Numbered from the stretch's first letter, positions 1 to 11,255 are shown. The stretch: 64,000 bases of DNA from Agarophyton chilense (GCA_030374765.1 JARGXX010000113.1:434001-498000); one strand, 5' to 3'. Program-made: numbers and translations. The notes: generated by a model from the sequence alone, not told the origin.

Positions 1-330
1 GGGAGCCATGACTCTCGAGAACATATTGGATATAAAAACGCTCGACGACTTTCAATGGATGGCCCTACATTAACCGCTAATCGACGTGACGCGCCAATGC
101 AACGATCAATTTCGTACCGTTTTGAAGATTCAGTCAATATCCTTAAACTTGCTCCACGAAGAGAATACGGGAAAGATGATACAAAAGCTTCTGCCATCGT
201 ACAGGCGCAAAAGAATACAGCTTGGATTGAATGGTTCCGTTCTTCGTGCTCACAGATAGAATTGCTTCTTCCTGATGGCCTCCTTCTTCTGAACTCTGGT
301 GAAAGCTCACGCGTGGTAAGGACAGCGTGA
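1..330 (+). CDS. Partial ORF running in from the left edge, hypothetical
   Basis: The frame is open from base 1 to a TGA at 328-330, so about 109 residues are visible and the true start may lie outside the window. The first in-frame ATG is at 55. The product has a serine/leucine-rich C-terminus and no motif I recognise. It could be the 3' end of a host gene, or chance. A second short frame (327-530) overlaps its stop and looks like noise. Confidence 0.22.
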   Translation, partial: GSHDSREHIGYKNARRLSMDGPTLTANRRDAPMQRSISYRFEDSVNILKLAPRREYGKDDTKASAIVQAQKNTAWIEWFRSSCSQIELLLPDGLLLLNSGESSRVVRTA

Positions 331-1235
331 AAACAGAAAACTGCGAGCGGATCGCTGGACGAGCGAGTCCTCACAACATGCGCGGAAGCTATCGAAGCAG
401 GTACGGAGACTCGAATCTCCGTGACGACATAAGGCCGTATTTGAACACGTTGCCACGATGCTCGCACACACCAGCCCTCTCAAATGCTACTACTGTGGAG
501 AGAGAGCCTGCCAGAGCGCGAACTTGTTAACCGCAAGAGCTTTCCCATCAGGATTGTATCCTGTTGCATCCTCTTCAAACCCCGCCCCAGCTGTCCAACA
601 ATTGTATATCAGCTCACATTTGCGTGAATAGAGTCTCAATTAGACCCTCATCTGTTTCTGTCTGACTTATACTAGGCTTTAAACACTGATGGAAGGGAAT
701 GATCTATTAAATTCCGTTCGTCGTACCTTCCCTATCCATATCCTCGATGAGATCATAGGTGACGCAGACGCAAGCTTGGTTTTCAATGATGGTTCGTAGT
801 GTTTTTTGGACGAGCTGCATCTGATTGCCAAAATTTGAGAAGCTTTTCGAGCTCAAAAATATAAAAGTTCTAAACACGTTCGCACCATCATGGTGATGGT
901 GCGTGGTGCTCTTTTTTTGTTCAATAGTTTCATTAAGTTCTAAAACGCTTTTATGACCACATTGTTGAAACATTCATGTTTACCGGAATTCTAAAAATGT
1001 TGTGAGCGGTTGCTCCCGACAAAAAAGCACGGCGCCCCCAGTCTTCCCCAAACAACTCTCCCAGGAATCTGTTTCATGTTTTTAGTGAGGACCCGCTTCT
1101 CTTCCTGCTCATCCCTAACTTTAACAACTGTCACAGAAAATGATTTCGGAGAAGCAGACGGAGATTGGCATCCTCAATTTTCTTGCGCTCACGACGTCCT
1201 ACAACAGTCTTCGAGAAACCAACCCCAATTTCTCC
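331..1235. other. Intergenic stretch, no supported gene
   Basis: Short frames on both strands have no family-like content. The only structured item is a perfect hairpin at 882-902. The stretch lies downstream of the minus-strand dehydrogenase gene and would hold its 3' processing signals. Confidence 0.4.
882..918 (+). other. Perfect hairpin followed by a T run
   Basis: GCACCATCA (882-890) and TGATGGTGC (894-902) form a 9-bp stem with a 3-nt loop. A run of T follows at about 912-918. It resembles a factor-independent terminator or Pol III stop, but in a nuclear genome without an adjacent RNA gene it may be chance. Confidence 0.3.
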
Positions 1236-2057
1236 CTATATATTGAACTCAGTGAATGGCAACGGCTCCCAGAATTCTAGAGGACGCACGTACGGTGACA
1301 CTATAAGCAAGCCAGTCCTATCAACCACATGCAAGGTCTTTCCTTTCGCCTTCTCACTGAAGAGAATCTTTTTTACCACATCAGCTAAATCCGGTCTCGT
1401 GATCGTCCCATAACAACTTACATCTTCCGTTGCAACAGGTGCTCCCCTTTTGCCTTCCACAATCGGTGCAGGTCTGATTATAGTCCATTCGATGTCGTGG
1501 ATCTGTTTTAAATATACTTCCGCACGACTTTTTTCAAGGAGCAAAGGACGTAATGTGTCCATTACTTGGGACGGAACGCTATCCTCACTATTACCGGCCC
1601 CCAATGCAGATATAAGCACGAATCGCCGAACGTTTGCACGTCTTGCTGCATCGATGAGATTCCTGTTTCCTTCAAAGTCGGGTAGTTCTGGTGTCCCAGC
1701 TTTTCCACCTATGCAAGATACGACGGTACGTGGTTTTAAATTACTGAACAAAGCTTCTGCAGTCGGGCCATCTAGAGCGTCGAGCGCGTGCGTGGTAGAC
1801 ACCTGCTCTTGTTCAGAAGAAGCTGCACTGCATGGTCGATGGGTTGTGTGCAGATTTTCTGTGCCCTGTAACGCAGTAGATAAGTGCGCCCCCAATCCCC
1901 GATTTGCAGCTACCACCAGTATGTCAGCAGGTGGTGACGAGACTTTGGCACATACTTGAGCACGAGAAGAGCGAGGAGGGGAAATACATCTCTGCAGTAC
2001 AGCCGAAGAGATGAAGGTTGTAGAATTCATTCGGTCTAATGTGCGCAGAAGGGCCAA
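1236..2057 (-). CDS. Atypical SDR / Tic62-like NAD(P)-binding protein, probably plastid-targeted
   Basis: This is a 273-residue intron-free frame. The Rossmann start is at residues 46-59 (ILVVAANRGLGAHL, a variant glycine-rich dinucleotide loop). It is followed by VVSCIGG (112-118), a GN-containing helix with NLIDAARRANVRRFVLIS (about 133-150), and the WTIIRPAPIVEG segment (about 191-202) typical of the atypical SDR/NmrA-like group that includes Tic62 and Ycf39 relatives. The later TEDVSCYGTITRPDLADVV stretch matches the usual domain end of plant and algal members. The first 45 residues are rich in Ser, Arg and Ala with few acids, as in plastid transit peptides. Met10 (2030) is an alternative start. 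The substrate cannot be deduced. The plastid assignment is inference. Confidence 0.75.
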   Translation of the reverse strand: MALLRTLDRMNSTTFISSAVLQRCISPPRSSRAQVCAKVSSPPADILVVAANRGLGAHLSTALQGTENLHTTHRPCSAASSEQEQVSTTHALDALDGPTAEALFSNLKPRTVVSCIGGKAGTPELPDFEGNRNLIDAARRANVRRFVLISALGAGNSEDSVPSQVMDTLRPLLLEKSRAEVYLKQIHDIEWTIIRPAPIVEGKRGAPVATEDVSCYGTITRPDLADVVKKILFSEKAKGKTLHVVDRTGLLIVSPYVRPLEFWEPLPFTEFNI

Positions 2058-2267
2058 GCAAACTACGAGGTGAGCGACAACACACGATCAGAGCTGCCCA
2101 GGAAGCATCGGCTCTCTGCAAATGGTCCACCAATTGACCGATGATATCATACTGTTCCTTTGTAACAACGGTGTGGTGGTCCGTGGGTAGGATCAGGTCA
2201 GATGTGATCAGAAGATTTTGTTGAGATACACAACGAAATTTTGATATCTCAAAAAGCGTTTTGCAAA

Positions 2268-2345
2268 TACAGTGTACCCCCGTTATGGTCATGTCCCGTT
2301 ATGTGCATAACCCGGATATGCGCATACAGCTCTCGGCTCCAGGGA
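2268..2345 (+). repeat. Possible pogo/Tigger-type terminal repeat remnant
   Basis: A TA dinucleotide (2268-2269) is followed by CAGTGTACCCCCGTTATGG and a second CCCGTTATGTGCATAACCCG-like block. CAGT ends next to TA and repeated CGTTAT/GCATA blocks are typical of Tc1-mariner pogo/Tigger termini. I did not find the partner terminus, so this is at most a one-ended remnant. Confidence 0.3.
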
Positions 2346-2582
2346 GAAGGACGTCGATTCCGAGCTGGAATCGCCGCTATAATGCATGATGCATACATGC
2401 ATACCGCTTTTGAAAGTAATTCTGTATTTTCATTAAAATTTTCGCTAGTTGACCCCGACATCAATGCATAGTTTTCAAATTTGATATTTCAAATCGTCAC
2501 TGCGAGGATCTAACTTATACCCACTTGCTAAGCTTTGCTTCTAGTTTCGTCATTCCCAGCCCCCTTCCACTGGCATGGTCCC

Positions 2583-3409
2583 AAGTTTTTTCCGGAGCCT
2601 CCGGCGTGCAACCTCGTTATGAGTAGGAGTAATCCGTTTTCACGGCGACGGCCGGAACGCCGGTGATGCACCGGCGGGACCGGGTGCCATACACGTGGCC
2701 GCAGCGCCCGCGCGACACGTGGCCACCAGATTGGCCCCTTTTATTAGACGGACATTTAGCTATTTAGGATAGACTTTATTTATTCTATTCTACGGTGACT
2801 ACAGTACTTAGGCCGCCGGGCTCGCGGCCGCCGGTCCAGTAAAGTCTCCCGAACAAGGGTGATCTTGGTCTTCCAGATCTTGGCTCTGGGTCGAACCGCC
2901 TGCGCGGATATAAAACTTCTTACGGAGGGATTTCCCGTGGTGCACGGCTTCCAAACCCCCTTGGACGTTCAAGCAGCCTTCGTGTGTTGGGTATCTATTC
3001 CCACTTTCGTGGTTCCGCCCGTGTATACGGTTTGCTACACCCGGCAGTGCCGGCTATTCCCGAGTCCCCTCTTGCGACTCGTGGTCAACCTCGCCCTCTT
3101 GCCTCCGTTCCCATTTTCCTTCCCTTTTCCTCCCCTTCATTGGGCAACTCCCGCTCTTACGGCTCGCACTGACACCTGTCGCGCTCGCCACTCTCGTGGG
3201 TTTTGCCTGCTCAGAGGATACGCAAGCACCGCTTCGGCGGATATTCTCGGCTTCTTTCAGCCTCGCTGCGCCCGTCGCGACGGTTCGGCTCCAGCTTACA
3301 CCCGGCATTGCGCGCCGATCCCTGGGAGGGCTCTACCGCGCTGGTTACCCCGTGAGAGGAAGATCCGGACGTCTTCGTAGGTTTTCCCCCTTGGGGGCAT
3401 TGTCCTACA
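2583..3409 (+). repeat. 5' LTR of element 1 (5'-truncated)
   Basis: It matches 13135-13960 and ends in TACA. The first 38 nt of a complete LTR (compare 13097-13134) are absent. It contains a T/A-rich TTTATTTATTC stretch near 2770 as a possible promoter or polyadenylation element, and two CCAC-N4-GTGG mini-hairpins (3001-3012, 3188-3199). Confidence 0.92.
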
Positions 3410-3412
3410 AAT

Positions 3413-3431
3413 TGGTCTCCCGACTTAGAAG
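3413..3431 (+). other. Primer-binding site of element 1
   Basis: TGGTCTCCCGACTTAGAAG begins 3 nt after the LTR. TGG fits pairing with a tRNA CCA end. The same 18-19 nt recurs at the equivalent place in the other three gypsy families here. The primer tRNA is not identified. Confidence 0.8.
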
Positions 3432-3523
3432 TCAAGACCGCTTGTGTCCTCTCTGAGGTTGTATTCCGTTTAACGGGTTTTCTCCGGTCTCACCGGTTTG
3501 CTTTCTATTCTTCCGTCGAGACG

Positions 3524-5644
3524 GTGTGGCCAATGCCAAGGAAACCGCCTAGCATGGAGCGTCCTGCAACACGCAGCCGTTCCCGCCAAAGCGGTGATGC
3601 CAAGGGCACTGATGTTCCACAGGCCCTGGCTCCAACACCGGATTCCCGGGAGATACTGGTCACCGGCACTGAAGACCCGCAGCCCGATTCCGGGTTAACA
3701 ACCGTCGCAACGGTGGTTTCTCCGCCTCCGCGGTTGGTCGACCAAGCGCGGATTGTACGCTTGGAAGAGCATCTCCGCTCCCTGCGGGCTGCTCACAATA
3801 CCCTCTCGAGGGAGTTCACCTCTTTACGAGGAAGCCTTGCTAACCCCCCTACAAGTGAGTTAGCCGAGGATATCTGCGTATTGCGGTCGGACGTCAATAC
3901 ACTACTCGAGTGTTCTGGCGCTCCGTCTTCCTTCGCAGAAGGTATGGAGAATCGCTTCGAGCGTCTCCGAAGCCGACTTGAGTCGGTCGAGAGGACGTTA
4001 ACCACGCCCGCAAACGCGGCTAGACCGGTTGTCTCTCATAGAGAGACCCAGTCGCGGAACCGGAAGAACCGGAAGAACCGGGATTCTAACCGTAAGCACG
4101 GACACCCGTCCGACTCATCATCTGATTCTGACGGTAAACCGAGTGACTCGGAGAGTTCCGATTCGTCGGTGAGCGATGACCCACAGGATCGTTATGGGCG
4201 CTCGTCCCGCTCAAAGCGGTCCTCCGACACCTACGGGGCCATCCGGTCGCGCCCCAAGGGTTGGCGACATCCGGGCCTTAAACCGTTGAAGCCCACCAAC
4301 CCTCTGTACAGGACACTCCTGTCCTACCGGTATTACCGGCTAGAAGATTCCTCTTTAGGTCGGACACCGCGTGACACGGGTAAAGTGAAAGACTGCATCA
4401 AGCGGATGCAGCTTTCACTTCGTAACCAGTCGTTTACTGGGGATGATCCAATTCTGGTCTTGGATTTCCTACACCGCTTTGTAGCGGAAGCCGATATACT
4501 CGGAATGAACGAAGGACAAGCCTACTTGGTGCTACCCTACTTTCTACGGGGTGTCGCTGAAGATCAGTTTTTGTCGGTTCGGGGCTCTTCGCGAGCCTCC
4601 GAAGGAGGTGTGACCTGCTGGCCCGAGGCCGTGCAGTACCTCCTGCGTTCCTACGCAACCAACTCCGCGATACAAGCGGCAATACTCGCTTTGCAAGACA
4701 CTCGACAACGCTCCGGCGAGCTCGAGACCGATTACTCGGTACGCCTGAATAAGGCTTTCCACCGTTGTGGTAATGTTTACCCCGCTGGGGAACGCTGTAC
4801 GATGTTACTTGATGGCTTGGATCCAGCCATCAAGACTCTTGTCGCCCGTTACAGGGAACAAGAGCCGAAGGTGACCTACCTTGAACTCGTACAGTTTGCC
4901 CGCGCAGAGGGAGATGCACTACGTGCACGCAATCCGGGAACCCGGTCGAAGGCCGCTAAGGCTTTGCTTCTTGAGTCGGACTCTTCTTCACCGTCATTTG
5001 CGACGGATGGCATCCGCAAACAGGGTTATGACAATATGAATGTCATCCATCACGATGGTTTATCTATTCCGACAACGGAATTACCATCTACGACGGATGG
5101 CTCGGTTGACTCAACCGCAAGGGACATGGAGAACGGGCAGGTCTTTTATCTTAATGACCGCCGCACTCCGGCCCCCCGTATGCCGTACTCGAACGAAATG
5201 ACACGAAGTCAGCGCCCTGGATGGGTTGGAAACCGGGAACCCGGAAGATACACCGATGCTCGGAATTCCGTACCGCGAAACGCGGGAGTGACGTTGGTGT
5301 GCCACTTGTGCTACGAGCGCGGGCACACCTCCCCGCAATGCCTTTTATCGCTACGCGATATGGCGCGAGTGGTGGATAATTACGAAGCCCTCTCCCCGCA
5401 GGAGAAGGGCTCCGTACCACTCACGTCATATCTCCGCGCGAAGACGGACTTCCCCAACGCATTGGCTCACACTCCGAATTCTCGGTACAAACCGGCTCAG
5501 CCGGCACGCGCCGCACCAGCGCCAAACCACGCTGGTGGATCTCCACCCGCTCCTGCGGTAGCTACCGTGCAACGGAATCATGCACTCGTTGCCGAGGAAG
5601 TCGGGCCTTCGCCCGACCAACACCCTGTACAGGGAAAAGAATAG
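3524..5644 (+). CDS. gag: Gag polyprotein of element 1
   Basis: This intact frame of up to 706 residues probably starts at the ATG at 3524 or 3533; the latter aligns better with the family 2 start. A basic, Ser-rich N-terminal third is followed by a Ser/Asp-rich acidic stretch and a conserved capsid-like core (about residues 265-465). That core includes the block RGSSRASEGGVTCWPEAVQ, shared almost word for word by families 2 and 3. Near the C-terminus is a CCHC zinc knuckle of spacing C-x2-C-x4-H-x4-C (CHLCYERGHTSPQC). Gag forms the cytoplasmic particle that packages element RNA. The TAG stop is 4 nt after a GGGAAAA heptamer. Confidence 0.93.
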   Translation: MWPMPRKPPSMERPATRSRSRQSGDAKGTDVPQALAPTPDSREILVTGTEDPQPDSGLTTVATVVSPPPRLVDQARIVRLEEHLRSLRAAHNTLSREFTSLRGSLANPPTSELAEDICVLRSDVNTLLECSGAPSSFAEGMENRFERLRSRLESVERTLTTPANAARPVVSHRETQSRNRKNRKNRDSNRKHGHPSDSSSDSDGKPSDSESSDSSVSDDPQDRYGRSSRSKRSSDTYGAIRSRPKGWRHPGLKPLKPTNPLYRTLLSYRYYRLEDSSLGRTPRDTGKVKDCIKRMQLSLRNQSFTGDDPILVLDFLHRFVAEADILGMNEGQAYLVLPYFLRGVAEDQFLSVRGSSRASEGGVTCWPEAVQYLLRSYATNSAIQAAILALQDTRQRSGELETDYSVRLNKAFHRCGNVYPAGERCTMLLDGLDPAIKTLVARYREQEPKVTYLELVQFARAEGDALRARNPGTRSKAAKALLLESDSSSPSFATDGIRKQGYDNMNVIHHDGLSIPTTELPSTTDGSVDSTARDMENGQVFYLNDRRTPAPRMPYSNEMTRSQRPGWVGNREPGRYTDARNSVPRNAGVTLVCHLCYERGHTSPQCLLSLRDMARVVDNYEALSPQEKGSVPLTSYLRAKTDFPNALAHTPNSRYKPAQPARAAPAPNHAGGSPPAPAVATVQRNHALVAEEVGPSPDQHPVQGKE

Positions 5645-5696
5645 AGGGAGTCTCCCCTTCGGGAGAGGCGTCCTCAGAGTTGAGGCTGACGACGCC
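5632..5696 (+). promoter_or_regulatory. Candidate -1 ribosomal frameshift signal, element 1
   Basis: The heptamer G GGA AAA (5632-5638) is in the gag frame as X XXY YYZ, one codon before the gag stop. After 12 nt comes stem TCTCCC/GGGAGA (5651-5666, loop CTTC). Directly abutting it is a second stem GGCGTC/GACGCC (5667-5696). Slipping back one base gives an open frame straight into pol. The same geometry is found in families 2 and 3. Confidence 0.72.
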
Positions 5697-8600
5697 CGAG
5701 GCGCCGATGCCTCGCTCCCCGGTGAAAATCCTGACAAGGAAGGACACCGCAGACGCGGACTCTAAACACCTCGGTGTGTTGCGTCGACCGTGGATACGGA
5801 TTAGAAATAACCGGATCCCGGATAGAGTCTTGGTAATGGCCAAGCGTAACTACAAGGTTTACGCTGACCTTGGTCTGCACACGCAGTTTATGGTGAGACA
5901 TCTCACTGTCCTGGATACAGGTGCTGGGCCGAACTTTATTGTGGAATCGGTTTTACCCCCTCCATTGCGGTCACTCATCCGTTCTGAAACGGTACCCGAC
6001 GTGTCAGACGCCAATAACAACCCGTTGAAAACGGCTGGTGTGATCGACCTGGTCGTCAGGCTAGGGCGGATGGTGGTTAAACTAACTTTTATTGTGTGCC
6101 GCTCGCTGGCCGCGCCAGTTATACTGGGATGTGACTACTGCGACAGGTTTGTCGACGCCATCCGCCCACGTTTTAAGCAGGTGGAACTTGAGGACGGATC
6201 GACCGTCCCCATTGTTCGTCAACCGCTGAAGCGGGCATCGAGGAAACACGTTCCTCTACCTGCTGCGCAGGAACCCACACCGGCGAACCGGGATTCTACG
6301 AAGCTACGCGTTGCCTCGTCAGTCACCATACCCCCGGAGAGCCAGGTTATGGTTTCAGTCAATTCCCGTCAACACGGTCTTCGGGTTGTTCAGCCCTTGC
6401 CCTCGTTGTACGAGAAATTTCAGTTAACCGTTGCGAACGGAATCGTGCAAGTCACGCCGAATTCCCCTTTCAGGGTGTTGGTTGCCAATCTGGGAAAGGC
6501 TCCCCAGACGCTGGCAAAGAACCAAGTCGTTGGGTCTGTGACGCCGCACCCGCTCGCGATGCTCCCTACAAAGGTGACGGCTGCCCAAGTACTCGGAATA
6601 ACTCCCTCTACCGAGGATGGTCTCCCGGTATCCGGTGCAGAAACCTCCGGGGAGGCACAGCAGTTGGCGCTCGATAAAACCGTCAAGACGGATGCATTTC
6701 CGACCTTGTCGCTCCCCACATCTGACACCAGGGCACAGCCCACGAGCTACGATAAGATAGACCCGATCAAGGCCCTCGAGGACCTGGACCTGAGTCATGT
6801 ACCGGTCTCACACCGGGACCGCTTACGCGGAATGCTACGCGAGTTTACCACAATGTGGGACGGCTCACTGGGTGAGATCAATACAACCGAACATCGGATA
6901 GACTTGCTCCCGGACGCACGTCCGGTTGCACAACCCCCTTACAGGACGGGACCGAAAGCTCGGGAGGAGGAAGAATTTCAGGTGGACAAGATGCTCCGTG
7001 CTGGAGTCATCGAGCCCGCCCAATCTCCTTGGGCTTCACCGGTGGTGCTGGTCCTCAAGGCTGACGGCACGTGGCGGTTTTGCGTTGACTACCGCCGCCT
7101 CAATGCCGTCACCGTGAGGGACACCTACCCGATTCCGCGCATGGACGATTGTATAGACTCGCTCGGGGACGCTACCGTGTTTACGGCTCTGGATGCTAAC
7201 TGGGGCTACTGCCAAGTCCCAGTCCGGGAAGAGGACCGAGACAAAACCGCGTTTGTTTGCCACTCTGGTTCCTACCGCTTCAAGTGGATGCCGTTTGGTT
7301 TAACCAATGCACCGGCCACCTTTCAAAGGGCAATAGACAAACTGATGTCGCGTTTCAAGTGGCGCACGTCTCTTGTCTAGTTGTACGACATCATTGTCTT
7401 TTCCAGAAACCTGGACGATCACCTGACCCACGTGCGGGACGTGATGACCGTACTGCGAGACGCAGGAATAACCCTCAAGTTGAGGAAGTGCGAGTTCTTC
7501 ACCGACACGGTGAAGTATCTCGGGCACGTCATCCGTCCAGGACGGTTAATGATCGAACAAGTTCGTATCAAGTCCCTCTGTGAGGCGAAGGAGCCCCGTA
7601 CTCAAACGGAGCTCCGATCCTTTTTAGGTCTGGTCAACGTCTATCGACGGTTTATGCCGAGTTTCTCGGATATCGCCGCTCCGCTAAACGCGCTACTGCG
7701 GAAGGGCCAGCCACCGAAGCTGGCGCCATTCACCACCGATCAGTCGGAATCTTTTCGCTCCTTGATTAAGGCAGTTGCGACAGCTCCCATCCTATCCTTG
7801 CCCAAACTTGGGCTTCCCTACTCCATCGACACCGACGCCAGCGACCACCAGGTGGGCTGCGCACTGTTCCAAACCACCCCCGAGGGGGAACGCAAACCAA
7901 TTGGCTATTGGTCCCGCACGCTGAACGTCCACGAGCGCAACTACTCGGTCTCCGAGAAGGAGTGCCTCGCAGTGGTCTGGGCGCTATCCACTCTGCGCCC
8001 CTACCTCATGGGAGTTCATTTCACCTTGTACACGGACCATGCCTCGTTGAGGTGGCTGCTGAACATCGCAGATCCTTCTGGCCGCTTGATGCGGTGGCGC
8101 CTCCGCTTAGCGGAATTCGACTTCGAGGTCGTCTACAAGAAGGGTGTCCAGAACACCCAAGCAGACGCCCTCTCTCGATTACCTACGACAGGTGAAGCAC
8201 TTGCCGACCCGGAGGTCGACGAGATCCCGTGCTTTACCTTGGAAGGGGAAACACCGACGGAGTCGGATTGGCCCGAAACCGGGGAAGACACCATGGAAAT
8301 GGATGAGCTACTCGCAGCCCGCGAGAATGAAACACCCGTACCCGGGACCTTTGTACCCATCTCCACCGAGGAGATGATCCGAGAACAGTTCGGCGACCCG
8401 TTCTGCACGCGCATACGGGCCCGCCTAAACGGTGGAGAGGACCTCCCGTTCGAGGTAAACGACATCGGTTACCTCGTCCGGACGGTGGACCACCGATCCC
8501 AGATCGTGGTCCCTCACACCCTGCAAACCAGGGTGCTCCACCTCTCACACTACCCGACCCTCGGGGGACACTCCGGTGGGAGAAAACTTTATCTAACCCT

Positions 8601-10923
8601 GCGAAGGGACTTTTATTGGCCCGCTATGGTGGTTGATTGCTACGCTACGGTGCAGTTCTGCAGCCAATGCGCAAAGAACCGGGTGAAACTCCGGAAGCAC
8701 TCCAAACGGATGAAGCTTTTCCCCGCAAGGGCGCCCCTTGAGTTTGTCGCAATCGACATTCTCGGGCCTCTACTCAAGACGCGCAAGGGAAACCAGTTCC
8801 TCTTGGTTACCACTGACTGCTTTTCGAAGCTGGTGCGCACCGTACCTTTACGGAAGATCACCGCTTTTACGGTTGCGAACGCCTTCGTTACGCACTGGGC
8901 GTTCGTTTATGGCCCTCCGATAGAGGTTCTATCCGATAACGGTAAGCAGTTCGCCTCTAAGTTCTTTCAGGACGTCTGCCGCATCCTCGACGTCAAGAAC
9001 CTGTTTACTACCACCTACCACCCGCAAACAAACGGGCAGGTGGAACGCTTCAACCGCACCCTACTCGCGTCGCTACGCTCCTACGTATCCGATCACCCAA
9101 TGACGTGGGACATTTATTCTGATGCTATCACCTACGCCTACAACACGCAGGTCCACCGGACAACCGGTCTGACTCCCTTCGAGCTTGTGCTCTCCAGGAC
9201 ACCCACGCCAGTGGCGGTCGAACCCCAACACAGGGTCAACTCTTTCCCATCCGTGGGCCAATACCGCCTCAAGTGGAAGAACTGGATTACCAAGCTCGTA
9301 CCGGTAGCCCGGAAGTCCATGGAACGTGCCCAGGCCGCCTACAAGCGGGACTTTGATAACCGCTTACGCGGACCACTACCGACACCGCCCAAGCCGGGAA
9401 CCTACGTGTTCGTTCGCCGGGAGTACTACAACCCCCGGACCGACAAGCGGCACAAGCTCTCGCCTGTCGCTGAAGGTCCGTTCCGGGTCGTGTCCTCCCT
9501 CCCCGGCACCGTTGTGGTGGACAAGAACGGCGACCACGAACGTCTTTCACAAGACCGCATCGTAGCCGCCCCACCGCCGCAGGCGGAAACCGCATCAGCC
9601 CCCGTCGAAACGGCCTCGGATACCACGGGTACAACGGTGGCACCACGCCCCGCCGTGGTACCGCACCCCTCACGGGGTCTCTCCGATATACCGACTTTAT
9701 CGGAACCACCGGCAATGCCGGAAACACCTAGCCCTCGCGGCCAGCTACCCTTACGGGCGCCGCGCAGCGGTATTTATACCCGCCATGCGGTTAACACACC
9801 ATCACCCGTCGCTCCGTCTAAGGAGGGGGAGGGGACCCGCTCAATCGCGGAAGCATCGCCGTCGCAACGGAAGTTTAACCGGACACCCCGGGCAAGGCCC
9901 CCGAGCGGGCATCCAGCATCGTCGCCGGACGTTACTCCGCTCCCGCGGGACGCGGCGGTCAATCCGACCGCCACGCAACCCCGCAAGGGGAACCAAGGCG
10001 CTCGAAGACCCGAAGCCGGGAAGCGAGACCCTACGGACGCTCCTCATCGCGTGGAAGCAACTAAGGGCTCCCCGCGCATTCGCGGTCACACATCGAGCGT
10101 TTCGGTCGATACCGGTACTCCGGCGGGCGCTGCGCAAGCAGGTCTAGCGAGCCACTCCGTTGAGAACGGTACGAACGCCATGGAGGAAAAGGGGCGCGAC
10201 GACAAGTCGAAAACCGCCTCCCTTGCCGAACAATCGGAGCCAACCGTCCGCGACGGCCCGACCACCCGTTCTCAAGGTCACGTGACCTGGGCGGGAGATC
10301 GGACCAATGGGCACCCTACATCCCGGTCATTGGCTGATAGCCACCCCGCGGAGGCGGACCGCCGGGACGGTGAACCACTCACCGCCCGCGGCGCACTGCA
10401 CGGCGGAAACTGCCCACCAATGGGAACACCGCATGCCGCAAATCAAGCGGAGGCCTCCGGCGAACCGTCACCAAAACGGAAGGACCCCCGCAAACTCGCG
10501 GTAAGAGCGGACTTCAGGGAAGCCCCTACCGCCCAGCGGAAACACAACCCGGCCGCGCCGGCAACTTCCGCCAAGCGGTACGGCAGCCTTGGCAACCCGG
10601 CAACAACCGCAGAGCGGATTGACAAACCGGGTGACCCGGAACAGGCGACGACGAGCCCAGCACCACGCGGCGCCGAGGCTCGGGCGACCACCACCCGGCA
10701 AGGCCGGCATGTTTACGTGCAGGAGTACGTCCTCGACCGAATTGTCGGACATAGCTACGATGGGTACGGGGTGCTCCAGTACCGGACCCGCTGGTACGGA
10801 TACGGGCCGGAGTGGGACACCCCGGAGCCCATCGAGCACCTCCCGCGCTCCGCGGTAATGCGATACCACCGCCTTGCGGGGACCGCACTCCCAGCCACGC
10901 TGGTAAACGCCCAAGAGGGATAA
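5638..10923 (+). pseudogene. pol: Pol of element 1: PR-RT-RNase H-IN-chromodomain, one stop
   Basis: Pol is read in the -1 frame relative to gag. The aspartic protease motif DTGAG is at 5914. RT domains follow, with FCVDYRRLN and MPFGLTNAPATFQ blocks. The catalytic YLDD box is destroyed at 7378-7389: TAG replaces Tyr and Tyr replaces the first Asp (stop-L-Y-D), after which the frame stays open to 10923. RNase H is at about 7810-8190 (DTDASDHQVG, TDHASLRWL). Integrase has an HHCC zinc region (about 8540-8690) and DDE signatures IDILG, LSDNG and GQVERFNR. A linker of about 370 residues rich in Pro, Thr, Arg and Glu precedes a C-terminal chromodomain (about 10710-10890). Reverse transcription by this copy alone is impossible without readthrough, and the Asp is also lost. 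Confidence 0.93.
9820..9834 (+). other. Internal polypurine-tract-like sequence, element 1
   Basis: AAGGAGGGGGAGGGG lies in the pol linker and almost matches the 3' polypurine tracts (AAGGAGGGGGAGA in family 3). It encodes a KEGEG peptide. Confidence 0.4.
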
Positions 10924-11255
10924 ACCGTGAACACGGAATGGAATGGCTGATGGCGCCACGCGCCATCTCCGCCCATGCCCCAACGCGGGGAAGGAAGCAA
11001 CCGCTCACGCTATCCCAACCTCGTTGGTGGTCGTGCCAGTTACCTGGTCCGCGCGCGAAGCACCCACCGTTAAACACGGGACTCCCAGCGAGGCTGGTTC
11101 CCTGCAACGCCGGAACCCCGGTTGAAGGCCGGTACCCCGGAAAGAAAGAAGTTGACTTGGGAAAGGGCGTCGGAAAGGCGACCCTCTTCTTTTATTTCTC
11201 ACTACTGGCAAGGGCGCCCTAAGGGCGCCGCCCTACATTCTACCGGAAGCTCTGG

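Noticed and set aside
882-918. Bacterial-type terminator as evidence for a prokaryotic source
   Set aside because: The window otherwise contains eukaryotic genes (GLE1) and LTR retrotransposons with chromodomains; a single hairpin does not outweigh that.
5580-5765. Short frame across the gag/pol junction of element 1 in the +1 register
   Set aside because: The -1 register, not +1, connects gag to pol in all three elements, and the +1 frame stops at once.
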